From positions 806,001 through 870,000 of the forward strand of contig NC_014217.1 in the NCBI RefSeq assembly GCF_000092925.1: 64,000 nucleotides of DNA, in the 5' to 3' direction. The notes under the pieces were generated by a model, which was given only the letters and a program-made list of their open reading frames with translations, did no database searches and was not told where the DNA came from. The stretch is from Ancylobacter novellus DSM 506 (GTDB lineage Bacteria; Pseudomonadota; Alphaproteobacteria; Rhizobiales; Xanthobacteraceae). This document shows positions 37,769-46,962 of this stretch, piece by piece. Each line of letters starts with the position of its first letter. Position 1 is the first letter of the stretch. Made by a program: the position numbers and the translations under genes.

Positions 37769-39184
37769 ATGCTCGCCACCGAGCCACGCATAGGCAGCCG
37801 GGTGCAGCGGCTGCGCCGCGCCAAGCGCGTCTCGCAGGCCGACCTCGCGGTCGCGCTCGGCATTTCCGCGAGTTATCTCAACCTGATAGAGCACAATCGC
37901 CGGCGCATAACCGTGCCGCTGCTGATGAAGCTCGCCGGCTATTTCGGCATCGAGCCGGGCGAATTGGTGGAGAATGACGAGTCCCGCCTCGTCGGCGACC
38001 TGATGGAGCTTTTCAGCGACGACGTGTTCGCCGAGAACGCGCTGACCAACCAGGACATACGCGACCTCGCCGCCTCCAACCCCTCCGTCGGGCGTGCGGT
38101 GGTGCGGCTTTACGACCAGTACAAGACGCTGCGCGAGACCAGCCGCCGGCAGGGAGTGGTCGAGGACGAGGTCGGCTATCACCCCGCCACCGACGCGGTC
38201 TCCGACTTCATCCAGGAGAACGCCAATTATTTCCCGACGCTTGAGGCCGCCGCCGAGCGCATCCGCCACGACATCGACTTCTCGTCGGATTCCTTCGAGT
38301 ACGGGCTGAAGACCTATCTGTTCAACGTGTTCGGGCTGAACTGGCGCTCGGCCTCGCTGCCGGCCGGCATCGCCCGGCGCTACGATGCCGCGGCGCATGA
38401 GCTCATCACCGCCGAGGTTTTGCCACCTGAATCCGCGCTGTTCGCCGTTGCCCACCAGCTCGGCCTGCTCGCGGCCTCGCGGCAGATCGACGAACTGATC
38501 GAGGCCGGCAACCTCGCCGCCGACGCGCCGGTGCTCACCCGCAACGCGCTGGCAAGCTATTTCGCGAGCGCGCTGGTCATGCCCTACGAGCCGTTCTTCA
38601 AGGCCTGCCAGGAGACGCGCTACGACGTCGAGCGCATCCAGCGCCGCTTCCGCACCAGCTTCGAGCAGGTCTGCCACCGCATGACCACGCTGCAGCGGCC
38701 GGGCATGAGCGGCATCCCGCTGCATCTCGTGCGCACCGACATCGCCGGCAACATCTCCAAGCGCTTCTCGCTGTCGGGCATCCACATCTCCCGCCATTCC
38801 GGCGCTTGCCCGCGCTGGAACGTCTATGCCGCCTTCCTGCATCCCGAGCGGATCAACGTGCAGATCAGCCAGATGCCGGAGGGCCAGCGCTATTTCTGCA
38901 TCGCCCGCTCGATCACCAAGGGCGGCCACCGCCACAGCGCGCCGCGCCGGCACCTCTCCATCGGGCTCGGCTGCCACATCGGCCATGCCCGGCAGATGGT
39001 CTATTCCGACGGCATGAACCTCGACGATCCCTCGCAGGCGGTGCCGATCGGGGTGGGCTGCCGCATCTGCCCGCGCATGGATTGCGAGCAGCGCGCCCAG
39101 CCGCCGACCGACCACCGCTTCACGCTGAACGAGACCGACATGGCGGAAGCCTTCTACGCCTCGGCGCGGCGGGGGTTGTCGTGA
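37769..39184 (+). CDS. XRE-family regulator with ImmA/IrrE and DUF2083 domains (ScfR/RamB type)
   Basis: A protein of 471 residues. Cro/C1-type helix-turn-helix at about 8-65 (VSQADLAVALGISASYLNLIE), then an ImmA/IrrE-like middle (AHQLGLLAASRQID) and the C-terminal DUF2083 domain. That domain ends in a four-Cys cluster (GCHIGHA, then GCRICPRMDCEQR). Members sense short-chain acyl-CoA and control acetate/propionate metabolism, including isocitrate lyase. The divergent position next to the aceA unit fits that role. Confidence 0.88.
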   Translation: MLATEPRIGSRVQRLRRAKRVSQADLAVALGISASYLNLIEHNRRRITVPLLMKLAGYFGIEPGELVENDESRLVGDLMELFSDDVFAENALTNQDIRDLAASNPSVGRAVVRLYDQYKTLRETSRRQGVVEDEVGYHPATDAVSDFIQENANYFPTLEAAAERIRHDIDFSSDSFEYGLKTYLFNVFGLNWRSASLPAGIARRYDAAAHELITAEVLPPESALFAVAHQLGLLAASRQIDELIEAGNLAADAPVLTRNALASYFASALVMPYEPFFKACQETRYDVERIQRRFRTSFEQVCHRMTTLQRPGMSGIPLHLVRTDIAGNISKRFSLSGIHISRHSGACPRWNVYAAFLHPERINVQISQMPEGQRYFCIARSITKGGHRHSAPRRHLSIGLGCHIGHARQMVYSDGMNLDDPSQAVPIGVGCRICPRMDCEQRAQPPTDHRFTLNETDMAEAFYASARRGLS

Positions 39185-39216
39185 GGGGGCCGACCTAGCG
39201 TTTTCCCACCGATGAA

Positions 39217-39320
39217 CCTCATCCTGAGGTGCCGCCGCAGGCGGCCTCGAAGGATGGTCGCCACCGTGCACCCGGACGAGCATCCTTCGAGGCTCGCTGC
39301 ACTCGCACCTCAGGATGAGG
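39217..39320. repeat. Dispersed palindromic repeat, type A (copy 4)
   Basis: CCTCATCCTGAGGTGCCGCC ... GCACCTCAGGATGAGG with inner TCGAAGGATGGTC / GCATCCTTCGAGG. It lies between the regulator stop and the first Ku gene. Confidence 0.88.
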
Positions 39321-39406
39321 GTGTACTATCGGCAACGCTTCGGAAGTGGCGCACGGGAACACCGGCCACGCTCGGCCGTTGATCCGTGACGGTATCGGAG
39401 GTCACC

Positions 39407-40213
39407 ATGGCGCGGCGCAGCTTCTGGAAGGGCTATCTCAAGCTCTCGCTCGTCACCTGCCCGGTGACGATGTCGCCGGCGACCTCGGAATCGGAAAAGG
39501 TGCGCTTCCACACGCTCAACCGCGCCACCGGCCACCGGGTCGAGGCGCGCTATGTCGACGCCGAGACCCGCCGGCCGGTGAAGGACGAGGACGAGGTTAA
39601 GGGCTACGAGATCGAGCCCGGCCGCAGCGTCCTCTTGGAGGATGACGAGCTCGACGCGGTGGCGTTGGAGAGCACCCGCACCATCGACATCGACATGTTC
39701 GTGCCGAAGGAATCCATCGCGTCGCTCTGGTACGACACGCCGCACTTCCTCGTGCCCGACGACGAGGTGGGCGAGGAGGCGTTCTCCGTCATCCGCGAGG
39801 CGATGCAGGCGACCGGCATGAACGGCATCGCCCGGCTGGTGCTCTACCGCCGCGAGCGCGCGGTGATGCTGGAGCCGCGCGGCAAGGGCATAGTCCTCTG
39901 GACCCTGCGCTATGGCGACGAGGTGCGCCAGCCGAAGGAATATTTCGAGGCGGTCGGTACGCAGAAGGTCGACAAGGATTCGCTCGGCCTGATCACCACG
40001 CTGATCGAGCGGCGCGTGCGCGACTGGGACCCGTCCATGGTGCACGATCCCGTGCAGGAGAACCTGCAGAAGCTGATCGCCGCAAGGAAGCGCAAGCGCC
40101 CGCCGGCGAAGAAGGTGAAGGAGGCCGAGCCGGAGCCCACGGCCGGCAACGTCATCTCCATCACCGAGGCGCTGAAGCGCAGCCTCGCCGCCGAGAGGGC
40201 GGCGCGGAAGTAA
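39407..40213 (+). CDS. ku: Ku protein (first copy), non-homologous end joining
   Basis: A protein of 268 residues. The Ku core begins MARRSFWKGYLKLSLV and has FHTLNRATGHRVEARYVD, then KGYEIEPGRSVLLEDDEL. A Lys-rich C-terminal tail (RKRKRPPAKKVK) could contact LigD or DNA. GGAGGTCACC precedes the ATG at 39407, which decides it over an upstream GTG at 39386. It is convergent with ligD. Ku dimers encircle broken DNA ends and recruit the ligase. Confidence 0.93.
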   Translation: MARRSFWKGYLKLSLVTCPVTMSPATSESEKVRFHTLNRATGHRVEARYVDAETRRPVKDEDEVKGYEIEPGRSVLLEDDELDAVALESTRTIDIDMFVPKESIASLWYDTPHFLVPDDEVGEEAFSVIREAMQATGMNGIARLVLYRRERAVMLEPRGKGIVLWTLRYGDEVRQPKEYFEAVGTQKVDKDSLGLITTLIERRVRDWDPSMVHDPVQENLQKLIAARKRKRPPAKKVKEAEPEPTAGNVISITEALKRSLAAERAARK

Positions 40214-40254
40214 GGGGCCCCGCTTTGATCCGTATGCCGCCGCCACAAGATGCA

Positions 40255-40345
40255 CGTCATGGCCGGACTTGTTCCGGCCATCCACGTCTTGGGACCTGGT
40301 GCGAGCGGCAAGTCGTGGATGCCCGGGCCAAGCCCGGGCATGACG
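40255..40345. repeat. Dispersed palindromic repeat, type B (copy 4)
   Basis: CGTCATGGCCGGACTTGTTC and CCGGGCCAAGCCCGGGCATG are the outer arms. It is placed between the converging ku and ligD genes. Confidence 0.82.
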
Positions 40346-40382
40346 TCGATCCCTCTCCCCGAGGAGAGACGAAGTGCCCGCC

Positions 40383-42911
40383 CTACCTCTTCTTCCCCGC
40401 CGGCAGGGGCTTCGCCGCCGCGCGGAAATCCTCCCACGGGTCGGCATCGAGGCTGGCGAGCCGCGTCGGGGCGTTGTCGACGGTGTATTGCGCGGCGCTG
40501 GCGAGCTGGTCGAGCTCCGCCCAGGTCACCGGCATCGACACCGCCGCGCCGGCGCGGGCACGGCTGGAATAGGGCGCTACCGCCGTTGCCCCGCGCGCAT
40601 TGCGCAGATAGTCGACGAAGATGCGCCCGCCGCGCTTGGCCTTGGTCGCCACCGAGATGAAGCGGTCGGGATCGTCGGCCGCCATGGCGTCGGCAACGGC
40701 CTTCGCGTACTCCTTGGCCGGCGCCCAGCCGGCCTTGGAGCTGAGCGGCGTGACGACGTGCAGGCCCTTGCCGCCGGAGGTCTTCACGAAGGCCGCCATC
40801 TCGTCCGCCTCCAGCCGGGCGCGTACTTCCTTGGCGGCGGCGATCACCTCCGGCCAGCCGACGCCGGGGCCGGGGTCGAGGTCGAAGATCAGCATGTCCG
40901 GCTTCTCCAGCCCGGCGAGCGGCGCGCCCCAGGGGTGGATCTCCAGCGTGCCGGCCTGCACCAGCGCGATCAGCCCGTCGAAATCGGAGATGGTGAGCAG
41001 CGGCTCGCCGCCCTTGTCCTTGGGGTCGGGGACCAGCTTCACCGCCTTGTTGATGCCGCGCCAGGCGTGCTTCTGGAAGAAGCAGGCTTCCGCGATGCCG
41101 TCCGGGCAGCGCAGCAGCGCGAGCGGGCGGGCGACGATGAAGGGAGCGATCTTCGGCCAGACCTGCGTGTAGTAATCCACCAGCCCCTGCTTGGTGACGC
41201 CGTCCTCCGGCCAGTAGATGCGGTCGGGATGGGTGAGCTTGACGCTTGAGCCGGGCGGGCGATCTGCGTTCATCTCCGGTGCCCCTTCCTGAACCACCTC
41301 GGCGGCCGGCTTGTCCTCGCGCAGGCCGCGATAGGAAGCGTGGCGCAGATTGCGCTCGCCCGTCCAGCCCCGGAACTCGATCTCCGCCACCAGCGTCGGC
41401 TCAACGAAATGCACGCCGCGCGCGGCCTCGGCGGCGAGCTTGCCGGCGAAGGGGCTCTTGTCGCGTGCCAAAGGCTGGAGCTGCTTCCACAGGTCGGCGG
41501 CGACGCGGGCCGTGTAGCCGGTGCCGACGCGCCCGACATGGCGCAGTTTGCCGCCCAATTTGCCGGCCTCGTAAACGCCCAGAACCAGCGAGCCGATGGC
41601 GTGGTTGGAGACGGTGGAGGGCACATAGCCGCCAATGACGAATTCCTGCCGCTCGGTGCATTTCGACTTGCGCCAGTCCTTGGACCGGCCGGAGCGGTAG
41701 GGCGCGTCGGCGAGCTTGGAGACGAGGCCTTCGAGGCTCAGGCGGCAGGCATGCCGCAGCATGACGTCGCCATCCTCGTCGAAATGCTCGCTGTAGCGCA
41801 GCGGGTCGGGGACGCCGGCGAGCAGCTTCGCGAGCGCCGCCTTGCGCTCGACGAGCGGCTTGCTGCGCAGGTCCTCGCCGTCGAGGAACAGGAGGTCGAA
41901 GGCGTAGAACAGGAAGCGGTCGGTGCGCTCCTCGGAAAGGTCGGCCTGCAGCGTCGAGAAATGCGACGCGCCGTTGCCGCCTTCGACCACCAGTTCGCCG
42001 TCGATCAGCGCGTTCGAGAGGGGCAGCGCCTTGAACGCCTCGACCAGCCGAGAGCCGAAGCGCGCTGTCCAGTCGAGCCCGGTGCGGGTTAGCAGGCGCA
42101 CCTCGCCATCCTCGATCCGCACCTCCAGCCGGTAGCCGTCGAACTTGATCTCATGCACCCAGCGCGTGCCGCTCGGCGCCTTGTCGACGAGGGTGGCGAG
42201 CTGCGGCTCGATGAAGTCGGGAAGTGGGGCGCCGGCGACGGTTTTGCGCTTCGCCGCGCCGCCGCTTGCCGCCTTCGCCTTGGCGGGCGTGGCCTTGGGC
42301 TTCGGGGCCGGCCGCAGCCTGCCGGTCTTGGACGACCAGCCCGGCGCGTCCTTGGCGATGGCGTCGAGGTCGCGGCCGGTCTTCACCGAATCCGGCAGCT
42401 CCTCGAGGATGTCGGACTGCTCCTCGGTACGGGCGAACTCGTCCTCGCCCTTGATCAGCAGCCAGTTCTCCTTTTTCTCGCGCGGCCGCGGATGCATGCG
42501 CACGAGATGCCAGCGCCCGTGCAGCTTCTCGCCGTCGAGCTCGAATTCGAGATGGCCCTTCTTGTAGGCGACATGGGCATCGCCGATCGGCGTCCAGGTG
42601 CCGGTGTCCCACAGCATCACCGTGCCGCCGCCATATTCGCCCTTGGGGATGGTGCCCTCGAAGCTGCCGTAATCGAGCGGGTGGTCCTCGACATGCACGG
42701 CGAGGCGCTTCTCGCCGGGCACCAGGCTCGGCCCGCGCGTCACCGCCCAGCTCTTCAGCACGCCGTCCATCTCCAGCCGGAAGTCGTAATGCAGGCGGCG
42801 GGCGTCGTGCTTCTGGATCAGGTAGAGGTTGCCCGCGCGGCGGGAAGTGCGCCCTTTCGGCTCCGAAGTGGTGTTGAAGTCGCGCTTGCGGCGGTAGGTC
42901 TCCAGGCCCAT
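40383..42911 (-). CDS. ligD: ATP-dependent DNA ligase D
   Basis: A protein of 842 residues with three modules in the order PE-LIG-POL. The 3'-phosphoesterase spans about 25-150 (LYLIQKHDARRLHYDFRLE, GTIPKGEYGGG). The ligase spans about 232-530 with the adenylated Lys256 in EIKFDGYR. The primase/polymerase module spans about 560-825 (KLTHPDRIYWPEDG, then the DxD pair in IFDLDPGPGVGW). It heals and seals double-strand breaks with Ku. It starts 6 bases after the second ku gene, so the two form an operon. Confidence 0.95.
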   Translation of the reverse strand: MGLETYRRKRDFNTTSEPKGRTSRRAGNLYLIQKHDARRLHYDFRLEMDGVLKSWAVTRGPSLVPGEKRLAVHVEDHPLDYGSFEGTIPKGEYGGGTVMLWDTGTWTPIGDAHVAYKKGHLEFELDGEKLHGRWHLVRMHPRPREKKENWLLIKGEDEFARTEEQSDILEELPDSVKTGRDLDAIAKDAPGWSSKTGRLRPAPKPKATPAKAKAASGGAAKRKTVAGAPLPDFIEPQLATLVDKAPSGTRWVHEIKFDGYRLEVRIEDGEVRLLTRTGLDWTARFGSRLVEAFKALPLSNALIDGELVVEGGNGASHFSTLQADLSEERTDRFLFYAFDLLFLDGEDLRSKPLVERKAALAKLLAGVPDPLRYSEHFDEDGDVMLRHACRLSLEGLVSKLADAPYRSGRSKDWRKSKCTERQEFVIGGYVPSTVSNHAIGSLVLGVYEAGKLGGKLRHVGRVGTGYTARVAADLWKQLQPLARDKSPFAGKLAAEAARGVHFVEPTLVAEIEFRGWTGERNLRHASYRGLREDKPAAEVVQEGAPEMNADRPPGSSVKLTHPDRIYWPEDGVTKQGLVDYYTQVWPKIAPFIVARPLALLRCPDGIAEACFFQKHAWRGINKAVKLVPDPKDKGGEPLLTISDFDGLIALVQAGTLEIHPWGAPLAGLEKPDMLIFDLDPGPGVGWPEVIAAAKEVRARLEADEMAAFVKTSGGKGLHVVTPLSSKAGWAPAKEYAKAVADAMAADDPDRFISVATKAKRGGRIFVDYLRNARGATAVAPYSSRARAGAAVSMPVTWAELDQLASAAQYTVDNAPTRLASLDADPWEDFRAAAKPLPAGKKR

Positions 42912-42917
42912 GGCGGA

Positions 42918-43781
42918 TTACCCCGCCTTGCGCCGTGGCGGGGCCGCCGGCTTGGCCTTGGCGGTCGTCCGCCGCCTACCGGATTTGGCAGGCGGCTTCT
43001 CCGAGCCGCCCATGCCGGCGCTGCGGCGCAGCGCCTCCATCAGGTCGACCACCTTCTCCGGCACGCGGCGCTTCGGCGCCTTGATCTCGCGTCCCGCCGC
43101 CTTGGCGCGCACCAGCTCCACCACCGCCGCCTCGTAGCGGTCGTCGAACTCCTGCGGATCGAACTTCCCGCGCTTGGTCTCGATGATGTGGCGGGCGAGG
43201 TCGAGCATCTCCTTGTCGACCTTGATCTTCTCGACGTCCTCGAACGCCTCGTCGGCCGAGCGCACCTCGTAGTCGTAGTTCAGCGTCGTCGCGGTCAGCC
43301 CATCGTCAAGCGCGCGGATCAGCAGGGAGCGGGCGCGCCGGAACAGCACGGCATGGGCAAGGGCGGCGACGCTCTTCTTCTGCAGCCCGTCGCGGATCAG
43401 CGCATAGGCTTCCGTCGCCTCCTTGTCTGCCGGCGCGAGGTAATAGGGCCGGTCGAAATAGAGGTCGTCCACCTGATCGCACGGCACGAAGGCCTCGACC
43501 GACAGCGTCTTGTCGCCCTGCGGCACGGCGGCGGCGATCTCCTCCGGCTCGAACACCACATACTGGTCGGGTCCGGTCTCGTAGCCCTTCACCTGCTCGT
43601 CGCGCTCGACCTCCTCGCCGGTCTCGCGGTCGACGAATTGCCGCTTCACCCGGTTGCCGGTCTTGCGGTTAATGGTGTGGAACGACACGCGCTCGGAGGC
43701 GGAGACGGCGGTGTAGAGGGCGACCGGGCAGATCAGCTCGTCCACCTTCAGATAGCCCTTCCAGACGGCACGCGCGGCCAT
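42918..43781 (-). CDS. ku: Ku protein (second copy)
   Basis: A protein of 287 residues: MAARAVWKGYLKVDELICPVAL, FHTINRKTGNRVKRQFVD and KGYETGPDQYVVFEPEE, the Ku core. The long basic tail after residue 255 (SGRRRTTAKAKPAAPPRRKAG) is richer in Lys and Arg than that of the first copy. It lies directly upstream of ligD with a 6-base gap. Two diverged Ku proteins in one locus could form a heterodimer or act at different ends. Confidence 0.93.
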   Translation of the reverse strand: MAARAVWKGYLKVDELICPVALYTAVSASERVSFHTINRKTGNRVKRQFVDRETGEEVERDEQVKGYETGPDQYVVFEPEEIAAAVPQGDKTLSVEAFVPCDQVDDLYFDRPYYLAPADKEATEAYALIRDGLQKKSVAALAHAVLFRRARSLLIRALDDGLTATTLNYDYEVRSADEAFEDVEKIKVDKEMLDLARHIIETKRGKFDPQEFDDRYEAAVVELVRAKAAGREIKAPKRRVPEKVVDLMEALRRSAGMGGSEKPPAKSGRRRTTAKAKPAAPPRRKAG

Positions 43782-43958
43782 GCTCGGATCCTCCGTGAGG
43801 GGCGGAGCGCGCCCCTTCACGCCAACATCCGGCACGCCTTGCTGGTTCCGCGGGCGCCGGCAGCCGTCACCATGCGCCTTCCGCGCGGTGCGGACCAGCA
43901 TACCTTGGGATGGCCGGCGGCGAGGTCTCGAAAAAAGCACCCAACCACTCCAATCGAT

Positions 43959-44066
43959 CCTCATCCTGAGGTGCGAGCGCAGCGAGCCTCGAAGGATGGT
44001 CGGCACCGTGCGCCCGGACGAGCATCCTTCGAGGCCCGGCCCATGGCCGGGCACCTCAGGATGAGG
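43959..44066. repeat. Dispersed palindromic repeat, type A (copy 5)
   Basis: CCTCATCCTGAGGTGCGAGC ... GGCACCTCAGGATGAGG with inner TCGAAGGATGGTC / GCATCCTTCGAGG. It lies between the second ku start and the CLC channel stop. Confidence 0.88.
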
Positions 44067-44080
44067 TTCATCGGCGACGG

Positions 44081-45895
44081 TCAGTCCAGCTTCTCGCCGG
44101 TCAGTTCGCCGAGCCGGCGGCCCATCTCGTCGCTGTAGCGCTTGACCGCGTGCGCCTCGCTGAGCACGCCGACGAGCTGGCCCTGGCGCGTAGTTACCGC
44201 GAGCGCATCCGCCTCGGCATTGCCGAAGCGGTCGAGCGCCTCGCGGATGGTCATCTCCGGGTGCAGGCTGGTCTGGGTGAGGCGAAGCAGCCCCCGCAGG
44301 TTCGGCGGCGGCGCCTCGGCCTCGCCGGCGTCGTAGAGCGCGGCAGGCGAGACCATGCCGGCATAGAGGTCGTGCTCGGTGGCAACGAGATAGGAAGTGG
44401 AGCCGGGCGGGTAGCGCCGGCGCGCTTCGGCGAGCGGCGTGTCGATGTCGAGCTGCGGCACCTCGCGGCGCATCAGCGAGCCGACGGTGAGCTCGCGCAG
44501 CCAGCCTATGTCGTGCGCGCCGCGTATGTTCTCGCCGCGCAGGTGGAAGCGCCACGTCGTGAAGGAGAAGCCGAACAGCCGGCGCGTGACCAGCGAGGCG
44601 GCGGCCGCCCCCGCCAGCACGGCGAGGGTGAGGCTGAGGTCGCCCGTCATCTCCAGCGCCAGCAGCGTCATGGTCATCGGCCCGCCGACCACGGCGACGG
44701 CGAGCGCGCTCATGCCGATGAGTGCGTAGAAGGCGTGCGAGAATACCATGCCGGGCAGGAGCATCTCCAGCCCGGCGGCGTAGACCCGACCGGCGAGCAC
44801 GCCCATCAGCAGCGAGGCGAAGAACAGGCCGCCGCGGAAGCCCGAGCCGATGGAGACGGAGGAGGCCGCCACCTTGGCGACCAGCAGCAGCCCGGCCAGC
44901 GCCAGCGTGCCGTCGGCGGCGACATAATAGTAGACCGCGCCGTGCCCTGCCGAGAGCACGGCCGGGCTCCACAACGCCAGCATGCCGACGATCAGCCCGC
45001 CCACCGCCGGACGCAGGAAGGCGGGGAGGGCCGAGCGGCGGAAGCCGGCCTCCACCAGCGTCGCCCCGCGCATCACCACGATGCCGACCAGCGCGCAGGC
45101 GACGCCGAGCAGCAGCACCGCCGGCAGGTCGGAGAGGCTCGGTGCGTCGAGCGCGGGCAGGGGTGGATGGCCTTCCGGGGCCAGCACCTGCCGGGTGAGA
45201 GCGGCGGTGAAGCTCGCCGTCATCATCGGCACGAAGGCGGGGATGGCATAGGTGCCGAGGATAAGCTCGAAGCCGTAGAAGGCGCCCATCAGCGGCGCGT
45301 TGAAGGCGGCGCCGATGGCCGCGCCGGCGCCGCAGGAGACCAGCAGCCGCAGGTCCGCGCGGCGGACGCGGAAGATGCGGCCGAGGAAGGAGGCGAGGCC
45401 ACTGCCCGCCTGGGTGTAGCCCGCCTCCATGCCGACCGAGGCGCCCACGCCGCTGGAGAACAGCGTCTGCACCGTGACGATGAAGCTGTCCTTCAGCGAC
45501 ATGCGCCCGCCATGCAGCGCATTGGCCTCGATCGGGTCGACCGGCGCGGCCGAGCCGCGCAGCACCCACCAGGAGGCGAGGCCGAAGAGAAGGCCGCCGA
45601 GCGTCGGGCCGAGCAGCACCAGCGCGGGCGGGATGCCGGTCGTGACCGACAGATGGGCGCCGGCGGGAATGCGGAAGATGAGCTCGTGCAGCATCTGCCA
45701 GCCGGCATTCATGGCGATGACCACGAGCCCCGCCAGCACGCCGACCACCGCCGCGAGGGCGACGACGCTCAGCTCGCTCGCCCGCATCAGCCGGCGCAGG
45801 CGCTGCGGGATGGTCTCGCTGCCGGAGGTTGGATCGGAGGTCACGCTCGCCCCGTCTCGCACTGTCGCTGCCTCACTAGGCAATGCCCGCGCCAT
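44081..45895 (-). CDS. CLC-family chloride channel/antiporter with C-terminal CBS domains
   Basis: About 604 residues from the ATG at 45895; an ATG at 45925 is also open. Ten or more membrane helices span residues 35-430. Family selectivity-filter regions are present: GASVGMEAGYTQ (the gating Glu retained but the usual G-x-EGP changed to MEAGY) and GSGFRGGLFFASLLMG. The C-terminal 150 residues hold a CBS pair (GSLMRREVPQLDIDTPLAEA, then EMTIREALDRFGNAEADALAV). It probably moves Cl- or another anion across the inner membrane. Confidence 0.88.
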   Translation of the reverse strand: MARALPSEAATVRDGASVTSDPTSGSETIPQRLRRLMRASELSVVALAAVVGVLAGLVVIAMNAGWQMLHELIFRIPAGAHLSVTTGIPPALVLLGPTLGGLLFGLASWWVLRGSAAPVDPIEANALHGGRMSLKDSFIVTVQTLFSSGVGASVGMEAGYTQAGSGLASFLGRIFRVRRADLRLLVSCGAGAAIGAAFNAPLMGAFYGFELILGTYAIPAFVPMMTASFTAALTRQVLAPEGHPPLPALDAPSLSDLPAVLLLGVACALVGIVVMRGATLVEAGFRRSALPAFLRPAVGGLIVGMLALWSPAVLSAGHGAVYYYVAADGTLALAGLLLVAKVAASSVSIGSGFRGGLFFASLLMGVLAGRVYAAGLEMLLPGMVFSHAFYALIGMSALAVAVVGGPMTMTLLALEMTGDLSLTLAVLAGAAAASLVTRRLFGFSFTTWRFHLRGENIRGAHDIGWLRELTVGSLMRREVPQLDIDTPLAEARRRYPPGSTSYLVATEHDLYAGMVSPAALYDAGEAEAPPPNLRGLLRLTQTSLHPEMTIREALDRFGNAEADALAVTTRQGQLVGVLSEAHAVKRYSDEMGRRLGELTGEKLD

Positions 45896-46068
45896 GCGCA
45901 ACCGGCAAGGCGGCCATGCCGCCACGGCAGCTTACGTCACCGGGATATGATGGGCGGCATCGACCATCTCGCGCGCGACATGCTTACCTTTCAGTTGGAA
46001 CCATTTCTCGGATTCGGGGCGGCCTGTGCGAGCGCGGCCGTCCCGGCGCAGCCAAGGAGTGCCTGACG

Positions 46069-46944
46069 ATGGCCGACACGACCGACTACACGCCGCCGAA
46101 GGTGTGGACCTGGAACAAGCCGAATGGCGGCGAGTTCGCCAGCATCAACCGCCCCATCGCCGGGCCGACGCATGAGAAGGAGCTCCCCGTCGGCAAGCAT
46201 CCGCTCCAGCTCTATTCGCTGGCGACGCCGAACGGGCAGAAGGTCACCATCATGCTGGAGGAGCTGCTGGCGCGTGGCCATAGCGGCGCCGAATATGACG
46301 CCTGGCTGATCCGCATCGGCCAGGGCGACCAGTTCTCCAGCGGCTTCGTCGAGGTGAACCCCAACTCCAAGATCCCGGCGCTGATGGACCGCTCCGGCGG
46401 GAAGCCGGTCCGCGTGTTCGAATCCGGCGCCATCCTCGTCTATCTGGCGGAGAAGTTCGGCGAGTTCCTGCCGACCGAGCCGGCGGCGCGCGCCGAGTGC
46501 CTGTCCTGGCTGTTCTGGCAGATGGGCTCGACGCCCTATGTCGGTGGCGGCTTCGGGCATTTCTACGCCTATGCGCCGGTGAAGATCGAATACGCCATCG
46601 ACCGTTTCACCATGGAGACCAAGCGCCTGCTCGACGTGCTCGACCGGCGCCTCGCCGAGAGTGAGTATCTCGCCGGTCGCGACTACACCATCGCCGACAT
46701 TGCCGCCTTCCCCTGGTATGGCGGCCTGGTGAAGGGCTGGAGCTACGGCGCCGCCGAATTCCTTTCGGCGCAGGATTACAAGAACGTGCTGCGCTGGGCC
46801 GACACCATCGCCGCCCGGCCGGCGGTGAAGCGCGGGCGCATGGTCAACCGCGCGTCGGGTGAACTTTCCGAGCAACTGCGCGAGCGCCACGACGCGCGTG
46901 ACTTCGAAACGAGGACGCAGGACAAGCTGGAGGCGGCGCAGTAG
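46069..46944 (+). CDS. yghU: Glutathione S-transferase-like disulfide-bond oxidoreductase, YghU type
   Basis: A protein of 291 residues. An N-terminal extension (YTPPKVWTWNKPNGGEFASINRP) precedes a thioredoxin-fold domain (LYSLATPNGQKVTIMLEELL, FVEVNPNSKIPAL) and a helical C-terminal domain (YLAGRDYTIADIAAFPWYGG). These are the features of YghU/YfcG nu-class enzymes, which bind glutathione and reduce organic peroxides or disulfides. An upstream open frame exists, but the ATG at 46069 fits the family. Its neighbour Ohr also handles peroxides. Confidence 0.92.
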   Translation: MADTTDYTPPKVWTWNKPNGGEFASINRPIAGPTHEKELPVGKHPLQLYSLATPNGQKVTIMLEELLARGHSGAEYDAWLIRIGQGDQFSSGFVEVNPNSKIPALMDRSGGKPVRVFESGAILVYLAEKFGEFLPTEPAARAECLSWLFWQMGSTPYVGGGFGHFYAYAPVKIEYAIDRFTMETKRLLDVLDRRLAESEYLAGRDYTIADIAAFPWYGGLVKGWSYGAAEFLSAQDYKNVLRWADTIAARPAVKRGRMVNRASGELSEQLRERHDARDFETRTQDKLEAAQ

Positions 46945-46962
46945 CGCCGCCCCTTTGCGCGA

